A DNA stretch of 12,808 nucleotides from CAZKFN01 sp964552035 (lineage in GTDB: Bacteria > Bacteroidota > Bacteroidia > Flavobacteriales_E > Vicingaceae): NCBI GenBank assembly GCA_964552035.1, contig CAZKFN010000073.1, positions 1 to 12,808 of the forward strand, written 5' to 3'. Made by a program: the position numbers and the translations under genes. Below, in pieces: positions 5,607 to 12,808 of the stretch; within the stretch, counting starts at the first letter, position 1; every line of letters begins with the position of its first letter. The notes under the pieces were generated by a model that saw only the letters and a list, made by a program, of their open reading frames with translations, searched no databases and was not told the DNA's origin.

Positions 5607-8600
5607 ATGAAGTTTAATTATCTTTACAATAAACAGAATGCTTTGAGACGAAAAGGTTTTCTATTTTCAACACTTCTACTTTTCGCTTATTTACTGGGAT
5701 ATTCTCATGATAAAACAGTCAATAACACGGGCTATCCCTTTATTGAAAATAAAGGCCAGTGGCATGAGAATGTCTTTTTTCAAGCTGAATTAAATTCTAC
5801 AGTTATTTTTTTAGAAAAGGATGCTTTTCATTATCAAGTGTCCCAACATAGGTATTCCCATGCAGGTAAAATTATTGAACCCAAAAAAACAGGAACACAT
5901 TCCTTTAAGGCAAGATTTCTAAATACCAGTATGGAACAGAAATTAAAAGGAGAAAACCAATCCCAAACCTACTACAATTTCTTTTTAGGCAATGACCCTT
6001 CTTTATGGAAAAGTAAAGTTTATGCCTATGAGACTGTGAATTATAAAGAAATTTATGATGGTATTGACCTTAAGGTATATTATAATGGGGAAAACATGAA
6101 GTATGATTTTATGGTAGCTCCAGGCAAGGAACCATCAATTATACAAATGCAATATGAAGGAGTAGATCAACCTAAAATCAGGAACAATCGCTTAGTTATC
6201 ACCCACGAACTTGGGAAGTTAATTGAAGAAAAGCCCTATGCTTACCAGATTATTGAAGGTAAGGCAGTAGAGGTAAAATGTCAATTTTACATCAATGAAA
6301 ATGGAGTAGTCTCTTTTCAGTTTCCTAAAGGATACGATGAAAGTAAAACCCTTATTATAGATCCTAAACTTATTTTTAGCACTTATTCCGGCTCACCAAG
6401 CACAAACTTTGGAATGACTTCTACTTTTGACAGTGAGGGCAATGGTTATGTTGGGGGTGTAATTTTCTCTGATGGTAGAACGTACACTAATTCTACAGGA
6501 TTTTTCCAAAGTAGTTTTCAAGGAGGAAGTACGGATATTGTTATCAGTAAGTTTAACTCATCCGATGGAAGTCAACTGCTCTACTCTACCTATTTAGGTG
6601 GAAATAGTGCAGATGTTACCAGCAGTTTAGTTGTTGACAGCCGAGATAATTTGATTGTCCTTTCCTATACAAGTTCTGCCAACTTTCCAATCTCTTCCAA
6701 TGCTTTTAATTCCAACAAACATCTTTCTGACCCTCTTAACTTATCTATTCACAACCAAAATTTCAGCACAGGAACCGACATAGCCATTACCAAACTCAGC
6801 AAAGATGGAAAAAACCTCCTAGGCTCAACTTTTTTTGGTGGAGAAAAAAACGATGGAATAAATTATGATGCTCTAAATCCTCAAAGTCAAAACAGTAGGT
6901 TAATTTATAATCATGGCGATTATGCTCGCGGGGAAGTTGTTGTTGATAGCAACGACAACATTTACATAGGAAGTTCTACGCGATCTACTCAAATAGACAG
7001 CACCTTAAACTCTTTAGCTGGTGAGCAAGATGGGATTGTAGCTAAGTTCAATTCTGATTTAAGTCAACTTTATTGGTCGAGATATGTTGGAGGAAGCGAA
7101 GATGATGCTATTTATTCCATAAAAGTAATTGACAATAATAGAATATTAATTGGTGGTGGCACTCGAAGTTTTAATGATTTTCCTGTAACCCCTGGTGCCT
7201 ATTTAAGCTCAAGTGCTGGGGGAAGAGCAGATGGCTTTATATCCATAATTTCTGCTGATGGTCAAACCATAGAAAAAAGCACTTTCATAGGTACTTCAAA
7301 ATATGATCAAATTTACTATATAGAATATGATCGTTATGGATACATCTACGGTTTTGGAATCACAAATTCAGAGGATTTCCCAATTAAAAACTCCAGCATT
7401 TCTAATCCCAACTCTGCTCAATTCATAGTCAAATTAGACCCTCAAATGGATTCTCTTGAAATGTCTCATGTTTTTGGAGATACCCTTTACAACAGCAGCA
7501 ATGTAATTGTCAACCTCTCTCCTACCGCCTTCTTAGTTGACCGGTGTTTAAACATCTACATTTCAGGCTGGGGAGGCTCTGTATGGAGAGATGCAAGAAC
7601 TGGAGAAGGACCTAAAACTCTCCCCAGTGCCATGCCGCTTAAAGATGCATTTCAAGCAACTACTGACAATAATGATTTCTATCTTTATGCCATTAACAAC
7701 ACTGCTGATAGTTTAATTTTTGCTTCTTATTTAGGAGGAGCATATAGCTTTGACCATGTAGATGGTGGAACAAGTAGATTTGATAAAAATGGAGTCATCT
7801 ACCAATCGGTTTGCGCCTCTTGTGGTACATCTTCTGTTACCAATAATGATTTTCCTACTACCCCTAACGCTTATGCTAGATCAAAAGGTATAACCGGTCA
7901 ATACGGCTGCAACAGCGCATTATTTAAATACGACTTTGAAGTTGCCCCTGTTGCTGACTTCGGCGTTTCAAGAAATGACTTCTGTTTAAAAAGTGGAGAC
8001 ACCATCGCTGTTACCATCACCAATTCTAGCCATAGAGGTGATATCGTTAGTTGGGACTTTTATGGAAATCAAGTAATCTCTAATTTCAAGGATACAATTA
8101 TCTATTTTACCTCTCCAGGAAACTACACAATTAAACAAACCGTACAAGATACCTTATGTATTCTAGGAAATTTCGAAACCAAAACAATTACCATTAGACC
8201 CAATAATATTGACTTGAATTTAAATACTCAAGATAGCCTTATTTGTAATACTGATTCGGTAAAAATTACCGCTTTTCACAAGGGGGCAGCTACCCACTTT
8301 ACTTGGTCTAATCATCCTAATTTTCAAGACAGTATTCAAACTACGGACAGTACCCACTTCTTTAATCTTAAATCGGGAAGTAATACTTTTTATGTAAAAG
8401 CCTATAATCCCTCTATAAATGATTGTGGAGCACTAGACTCCATTACAATATATAACGCAAGCGCTTATGCAAAAATCAACATCAAAGACACCATTTGTGA
8501 AAATAGTCCTGTTTTACTTAGCGCACAACTGATTAATATTGATGCCTTTAAGTGGGATTTTGGAGATGGACAAATCAATACCACAGACACTATTATTCAG

Positions 8601-10223
8601 CATCTTTATAACAGTACTGGAGAATACGACCTTATTTTTACATTTAACAACACACAATGTCCAAATATGGATACAATTAGAAAAAAGATAGTCGTACAAA
8701 AAAACGACTTAAGATTAGATTCTTTTTCAGATACTTTATTTTGTGGCAATGGAGATTTTATTGTCAAAGCTTCTTCTTTAGGTACAGCACATGAATTTCA
8801 CTGGAGCAGCCAAAGGGATTTTTCAGATACTTTAAACTCCTCGCCTAGAGATAGCAGCTTTATTATCCGTCAACCTGGAAATTATAAATTCTACATCAAA
8901 ATAAGCGACAAAACCTGTGAACTTATCGACAGTATTGAAACGGAGTATTTCTATTATGAATTAGACTTAGCTTCTATCCCAGATAGTGTTTGTGCTCCCA
9001 TTACCTTTCAACTTTCACCTATAATAATTGGCACGGATTCTTTTAGAATTAATTTTGGGAATGGAAATTCAACCACTACAGATTCTACTCCAAAGGTAAC
9101 CTACTTAGACGAGGGTACTTATACCATAGAATTAATCGGAAGCAACAGTAAGTGTGATTTAAAAGATACCTTAAGAAAAGTAATTCACGTATTTAAAAGT
9201 ATTGAGTTAGAAACTATTAAAGACACCACAATATGTTTGGGCGATAGCATCACGCTAAGAGCCAATTCCTTTGGCACTGCCACCATTTTTATATGGGACA
9301 CTACTCCCAACTTTAATAATCCTTTAAACCTCCCCGCAGATAGCAGTATAAAGGTATTGCCAAGTGCAGGTGTTACAACTTATTATTTAAGAGCTAGTAA
9401 TGAATTTTGTTATCATGACACCTCCATTCAAATTACAGCTGAAGAACTATTAATTGAGCTTTCGCCTTATGAAATGATTTGTATAGAAGATACGCTAGAA
9501 ATAGAAGCAAAAGTATTGAGCAATACTACTTCTCTAAACTTCTTTTGGAGTCCAAACGACAGTATTATTAGTGGTCAGAATACCAATAAAGTTAAATTGG
9601 CTCCAAGAGATGGAATGAAATTATTTGTAGAAGTCACCAACGCAATAGGTTGTAAAACCATAGACTCTACAACAATAGATGTATCTATACCCGCATTTAC
9701 TACCGCTGAAATTATTGCTCCCGACTCAGCTTATAGTGGAGAAAAAATACAATTGAAAAGCAACCGACAAGGAAGTAACCTGATTTATCGTTGGGAGCCG
9801 GCTGAGTTAATGGATAATCCAGCAAGTCCTGAACCCATTATGACAATTACTGAAACCACCCTAATCACCTTAATTATTTTTGATATGAATACCAATTGCG
9901 TGGTGGAGGTAAGTAAGTTGATAAAGGTTTATGAAATTGTTTGTGAAGAACCTGAAATATTTATTCCTTCTGCTTTTACACCCAACAAAGACGGTAAGAA
10001 TGATGTTCTTTATGTACGCGGTAGGAATATACAGCAATTAGAGTTTGAGATATACAATCGTTGGGGGGAATTGGTTTTTAAAACTAATGATATTAACAAA
10101 GGTTGGGATGGAAGCTACAAAGGAAAAAGTGCAGAGCCGGCTGTTTATGTCTACCAACTCAAAGTAAAATGTGTAGACCAACAAGAGTTTTACACTAAAG
10201 GCAACCTAACATTAATCCGATGA
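5607..10223 (+). CDS. Large T9SS type B surface protein: SBBP propeller, PKD/Ig-like repeats, gliding-type C-terminal domain
   Basis: This 1538-residue protein is predicted to be exported by Sec and then displayed by the type IX system. A signal peptide occupies about residues 1-33, with Arg-Arg-Lys before a hydrophobic run. Residues 43-252 (IENKGQW...) match the N-terminal domain (DUF7948, from memory) that precedes SBBP propellers. Residues 253-777 carry seven STYLGG-like blade motifs. From about 781 to 1441, PKD domains (WDFGDG at 983-988) alternate with Ig-like domains, most bounded by two cysteines 54-60 apart. Residues 1450-1538 form the type B sorting domain: FIPSAFTPNKDGKNDV, YNRWGELVF, GWDGSYKG and terminal KGNLTLIR. 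The role is probably adhesion, gliding or surface binding; no catalytic domain is seen. The last four bases, ATGA, overlap the start of the PorP/SprF gene. It resembles SprB-type cargo in sorting signal and context but is much shorter than SprB. Confidence 0.93.
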   Translation: MKFNYLYNKQNALRRKGFLFSTLLLFAYLLGYSHDKTVNNTGYPFIENKGQWHENVFFQAELNSTVIFLEKDAFHYQVSQHRYSHAGKIIEPKKTGTHSFKARFLNTSMEQKLKGENQSQTYYNFFLGNDPSLWKSKVYAYETVNYKEIYDGIDLKVYYNGENMKYDFMVAPGKEPSIIQMQYEGVDQPKIRNNRLVITHELGKLIEEKPYAYQIIEGKAVEVKCQFYINENGVVSFQFPKGYDESKTLIIDPKLIFSTYSGSPSTNFGMTSTFDSEGNGYVGGVIFSDGRTYTNSTGFFQSSFQGGSTDIVISKFNSSDGSQLLYSTYLGGNSADVTSSLVVDSRDNLIVLSYTSSANFPISSNAFNSNKHLSDPLNLSIHNQNFSTGTDIAITKLSKDGKNLLGSTFFGGEKNDGINYDALNPQSQNSRLIYNHGDYARGEVVVDSNDNIYIGSSTRSTQIDSTLNSLAGEQDGIVAKFNSDLSQLYWSRYVGGSEDDAIYSIKVIDNNRILIGGGTRSFNDFPVTPGAYLSSSAGGRADGFISIISADGQTIEKSTFIGTSKYDQIYYIEYDRYGYIYGFGITNSEDFPIKNSSISNPNSAQFIVKLDPQMDSLEMSHVFGDTLYNSSNVIVNLSPTAFLVDRCLNIYISGWGGSVWRDARTGEGPKTLPSAMPLKDAFQATTDNNDFYLYAINNTADSLIFASYLGGAYSFDHVDGGTSRFDKNGVIYQSVCASCGTSSVTNNDFPTTPNAYARSKGITGQYGCNSALFKYDFEVAPVADFGVSRNDFCLKSGDTIAVTITNSSHRGDIVSWDFYGNQVISNFKDTIIYFTSPGNYTIKQTVQDTLCILGNFETKTITIRPNNIDLNLNTQDSLICNTDSVKITAFHKGAATHFTWSNHPNFQDSIQTTDSTHFFNLKSGSNTFYVKAYNPSINDCGALDSITIYNASAYAKINIKDTICENSPVLLSAQLINIDAFKWDFGDGQINTTDTIIQHLYNSTGEYDLIFTFNNTQCPNMDTIRKKIVVQKNDLRLDSFSDTLFCGNGDFIVKASSLGTAHEFHWSSQRDFSDTLNSSPRDSSFIIRQPGNYKFYIKISDKTCELIDSIETEYFYYELDLASIPDSVCAPITFQLSPIIIGTDSFRINFGNGNSTTTDSTPKVTYLDEGTYTIELIGSNSKCDLKDTLRKVIHVFKSIELETIKDTTICLGDSITLRANSFGTATIFIWDTTPNFNNPLNLPADSSIKVLPSAGVTTYYLRASNEFCYHDTSIQITAEELLIELSPYEMICIEDTLEIEAKVLSNTTSLNFFWSPNDSIISGQNTNKVKLAPRDGMKLFVEVTNAIGCKTIDSTTIDVSIPAFTTAEIIAPDSAYSGEKIQLKSNRQGSNLIYRWEPAELMDNPASPEPIMTITETTLITLIIFDMNTNCVVEVSKLIKVYEIVCEEPEIFIPSAFTPNKDGKNDVLYVRGRNIQQLEFEIYNRWGELVFKTNDINKGWDGSYKGKSAEPAVYVYQLKVKCVDQQEFYTKGNLTLIR
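7947..9446 (+). repeat. Three tandem PKD + Ig-like domain pairs (about 166 residues each)
   Basis: Within the large surface protein, residues about 781-948, 949-1115 and 1116-1280 are three copies of one two-domain unit. The Ig-like halves align clearly: ATHFTWSNHPNF, AHEFHWSSQRDF and ATIFIWDTTPNF, with tryptophans at 900, 1066 and 1230. The PKD halves align at WDFYG, WDFGDG and INFGNG, with spacings of 167 and 165 residues. The DNA copies are well diverged, so duplication is old and no recent recombination is evident. Confidence 0.75.
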
Positions 10224-11227
10224 GGCAAATAATTTCTTTTCTATTATTTGCAGCTTTAACCCTAAGCAGCTTTGCTCAAGACATGCACTTTTCCCAATTT
10301 GGAAAATCATATCTTGCTTTAAATCCTGCACTTACAGGTAGTTTTAATGCCAATTATCGTTTAAATGCCAACTATCGAAACCAATGGTCCTCGATTTCTG
10401 AACCCTATAAGACTTTCGCTTTTGCAGCAGATGCTAAAGGAATGATTAATTCTTTGGATAATTTACACCTTGGTATATTGCTTTTTAATGATGAAGCAGG
10501 AATTGGTGGTCTCACAACTACCCAAGCTATGCTAAGTATTGCTAGTCATTTAAAGTTTGGCAATTATTCTGAATTCACACTTAAGGGAGGGATCCAAGCC
10601 GGAATTTTATCTAGGTCAATTGATTTTAACAAGTTCAGTTTTGATCAGCAGTTTGATGGAACAAAATACGACCCCAATAGCCAATCAGGAGAAGATTTTG
10701 AAAGAGACTCATACATTAATCCAGCTTTAAATGCTGGTGTAGCACTACAATTTCAAATTGATAGAGATAAAGTTGTGGAAGCTGGTGTAGGAGTTTTTAA
10801 TCTTTTAAGACCCAATCAAAGTTTCCAAGGTAGTAATGTCCCTTTGGATTTGAGATATACACTTTATGCTCGTGCAGATCTTGCACTAGGTGATCAATAT
10901 GACATTTTACCTGCATTACTTTATTCTTCTCAAGCGAAATACCAAGAGCTTGTAATAGGTACAAACTTTAGGTATAAACTTTTTACTAATTATAAAACTG
11001 AAAATCTATATTTAGGCTTTTGGTATAGAAATAAGGATGCCTTAATTACTAGCATTGGTTTTGATTATCACAATTGGAATATTGGCTTAAGTTATGATAT
11101 CAATACTTCAAGGTTGAATCCTGCTTCGAGACATAGAGGAGGTCTAGAACTTTCCTTGACCTATTTAATTAGGGTTTTTAAAGCACCAGATATAAAAAGA
11201 TATATACAATGTCCAGATTTCTTATAA
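10220..11227 (+). CDS. PorP/SprF-family type IX secretion outer-membrane protein
   Basis: The family comprises outer-membrane beta-barrel proteins needed for surface delivery or anchoring of specific T9SS cargo, especially proteins with type B C-terminal domains; SprF of Flavobacterium johnsoniae plays this part for SprB. The product has 335 residues. A signal peptide ends near residue 19 (LLFAALTLSSFAQ), followed by the family opening DMHFSQF, then YLALNPALTGSF and YRNQW. The remainder alternates short beta strands ending in aromatic residues, as in a barrel (YRLNANYRNQW, FWYRNKDALITSIGFDY). Its start codon lies inside the stop region of the cargo gene (ATGA overlap), and its end overlaps the OmpA-type gene by 19 bases, so the three are probably translationally coupled. 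This coupling suggests it serves the cargo encoded just upstream. Confidence 0.93.
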   Translation: MRQIISFLLFAALTLSSFAQDMHFSQFGKSYLALNPALTGSFNANYRLNANYRNQWSSISEPYKTFAFAADAKGMINSLDNLHLGILLFNDEAGIGGLTTTQAMLSIASHLKFGNYSEFTLKGGIQAGILSRSIDFNKFSFDQQFDGTKYDPNSQSGEDFERDSYINPALNAGVALQFQIDRDKVVEAGVGVFNLLRPNQSFQGSNVPLDLRYTLYARADLALGDQYDILPALLYSSQAKYQELVIGTNFRYKLFTNYKTENLYLGFWYRNKDALITSIGFDYHNWNIGLSYDINTSRLNPASRHRGGLELSLTYLIRVFKAPDIKRYIQCPDFL

Positions 11228-12808
11228 AATATATTTTATTTGTATTAGGCCTTACGTTTACATCTTTGGTTAAGGCACAACTCCCAAAGCAAATTATAGA
11301 AGCGGGAGACAAACTTTTTGAAAAGGGAAAATACGAACCCGCTTTAGAAGTCTATCAAAAAGCAATGGAAACAGACTCTAACCATAAAGAAGTACTTTAT
11401 AAATATGGAAGAACACTCTATAAACTCAATGAGTTTAAGCAAGCCAATAGGTATTTGCTTAAATCATCTCTTTTAAATGGAGGAAACACATTTGAAGATT
11501 TGAATTATATCTTAGCTGAAAGCTATAGAAGAACAGGAAAATATCCGCAATCTATAAGATATTATAACTATGCTTTAAGGCCCTATAGAAGAGAAAGTAA
11601 AGGATATGAATTTCAAAGAATAAGACAATCTATCTCCTCAGCCAATTGGGCAAGAAACCAAAAAGAGGTTGATGAACATTATCCTATATTAAATTTTGGG
11701 AAAAACATCAATAGTAAAGCATCCGATTATGCTGCTACCATTAAAGCCCATAAAATCTATTTTACTACCCTAGAAAAAGAAGATTATCACCTAGAAGAAA
11801 AAGATAAGAAACAAGAACTTTACAATAAAATTTTTTGGGTAGACTTAAATAATAAAAAACAAAAAATAGAATTAAAATTTGCTTCAAAAGATACTTCCTA
11901 TTTCCAAGATAAACATTTAGCTAATCTGTCTTTTGGAATTGATAACAAGGTGTATTTTTCAGTATGTCAAATTGACAAACAATGTGCTATCTGGGAAGGA
12001 GATTTGATTAATAACCAGATTGTTAACCCAGTTAAACTAAACAATTACATTAACAAGGAAAACAGCAACAATACTCAACCTTTTTTTGTCACACACAACC
12101 GCCAAGAACTCCTTTATTTTGCATCGGATCGAGAAGGTGGACAAGGAGGTTTTGATATTTGGGTATCGGAAAACAGTTCTACAGGATATAAAAAACCTAT
12201 CAATCTTGGAAGCAAGATTAACACCTTAGGAAATGAAATTACTCCTTTTTACGATAAAGAAACTCAAACTTTATATTTCAGTTCGGACTGGCATGAAGGG
12301 TTTGGGGGATATGATATTTTTTCTGCAAAAGGAAGCTTTACTTCTTTTGATAGTATAGAAAATCTTTTACAACCTATCAACAGTTATTACAACGATTATT
12401 ATTTTCAAACTTATGAAGATTCAGCTTTATTTAGCAGCAATAGAAAAGAAGGTAATGTGGTTTCAGACAAAAATTGCTGTAATGATATTTTTAAACTTCA
12501 GTTCGGCAAAAAAGATCAAGATTTAACACAGATAGAATCTTTAGATAAGGATAGCTCTGAGCTTCTAAAATCCATTAAAAACATTAAAGTCGATGTGGAT
12601 GTATTAAATCAATACCTACCCCTTTCTTTATACTTTCACAATGATATCCCCAATCCTAGAAGTAGGGATAGCACCACATCAGAGAATTATCTTTTACTTG
12701 CCGATGAATATACAAGTATGTATCAGGAATATTTACTGGCACTAGAGGAGAAGAATGATGAAAAGGAAAAAATTAGAATCTTTTTTGAGGATCAGCATAA
12801 AAAAGGAG
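11209..12808 (+). CDS. TPR + PD40 propeller + OmpA-type protein, PorE-like (3' truncated by window)
   Basis: The frame is open from ATG 11209 to the window end (533 complete codons). A signal peptide ends near VKA at residue 23. TPR-like helices span about 26-124 (GDKLFEKGKYEPALEVYQKA; LAESYRRTGKYPQSIRYYNYAL). Residues about 160-433 contain PD40 propeller motifs: LLYFASDREGGQGGFDIW, LYFSSDWHEGFGGYDIF and LFSSNRKEG...NDIFKL. From about 468, LPLSLYFHNDIPNPRS begins the OmpA-like peptidoglycan-binding region of the Bacteroidota type that carries a charged insert after its first strand. The order resembles PorE, which links the T9SS ring to peptidoglycan. Unlike PorE there is no room for a carboxypeptidase-regulatory-like domain between propeller and OmpA region, and no lipobox cysteine. 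The start overlaps the PorP/SprF gene by 19 bases, and the signal peptide supports this start. Confidence 0.88.
   Translation, partial: MSRFLIKYILFVLGLTFTSLVKAQLPKQIIEAGDKLFEKGKYEPALEVYQKAMETDSNHKEVLYKYGRTLYKLNEFKQANRYLLKSSLLNGGNTFEDLNYILAESYRRTGKYPQSIRYYNYALRPYRRESKGYEFQRIRQSISSANWARNQKEVDEHYPILNFGKNINSKASDYAATIKAHKIYFTTLEKEDYHLEEKDKKQELYNKIFWVDLNNKKQKIELKFASKDTSYFQDKHLANLSFGIDNKVYFSVCQIDKQCAIWEGDLINNQIVNPVKLNNYINKENSNNTQPFFVTHNRQELLYFASDREGGQGGFDIWVSENSSTGYKKPINLGSKINTLGNEITPFYDKETQTLYFSSDWHEGFGGYDIFSAKGSFTSFDSIENLLQPINSYYNDYYFQTYEDSALFSSNRKEGNVVSDKNCCNDIFKLQFGKKDQDLTQIESLDKDSSELLKSIKNIKVDVDVLNQYLPLSLYFHNDIPNPRSRDSTTSENYLLLADEYTSMYQEYLLALEEKNDEKEKIRIFFEDQHKKG

Noticed and set aside
8514..8699. 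A 61-codon minus-strand frame inside the large surface protein gene.
   Set aside because: It overlaps the second PKD domain in antisense and has no supporting signals.

Overview
The window reads as chromosomal DNA from a member of the Bacteroidota, most like Flavobacteriia or a neighbouring class. Four things point there. The DNA is strongly AT-rich. Start codons follow A-rich leaders rather than Shine-Dalgarno sequences (for example before dnaA, ndk and the phosphatase gene). A TAnnTTTG-type -7 promoter element precedes ndk. Type IX secretion (T9SS) components and cargo of the gliding-motility type are present. No mobile element, CRISPR array, rRNA or tRNA was seen.

Left part (1-2020): the last codons of an unidentified plus-strand gene run convergently into a small CoA-binding-fold protein on the minus strand. 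ndk (nucleoside diphosphate kinase) follows with its own promoter and a good intrinsic terminator, then an AAG/MPG-type 3-methyladenine DNA glycosylase with all key residues. A 313-base non-coding stretch leads to dnaA; it has an imperfect inverted repeat and a candidate promoter but no convincing DnaA boxes.

Centre (2021-5606): dnaA is followed by a hairpin, a low-molecular-weight tyrosine phosphatase, and a short RsmI-like SAM methyltransferase whose start overlaps the phosphatase end. The methyltransferase overlaps tail to tail by 15 bases with a minus-strand BadF/BadG-type (N-acetylglucosamine kinase-like) sugar kinase.

Right part (5607-12808): three overlapping genes form what looks like a surface-protein operon. 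The first encodes a 1538-residue exported protein with a signal peptide, an N-terminal SBBP-associated domain, a seven-bladed propeller, alternating PKD and Ig-like domains with a regular cysteine ladder, and a type B T9SS sorting domain. Next comes a PorP/SprF-family outer-membrane protein (4-base overlap), then a TPR + PD40 + OmpA-type protein resembling PorE (19-base overlap), which runs off the window. By family knowledge the T9SS exports the first protein, the PorP/SprF protein helps deliver or anchor it at the surface, and the OmpA-type protein ties the assembly to peptidoglycan. This is the most interesting part of the window. It belongs to known families, so I do not claim a wholly new system; its cargo architecture and dedicated three-gene packaging are the points worth following up.
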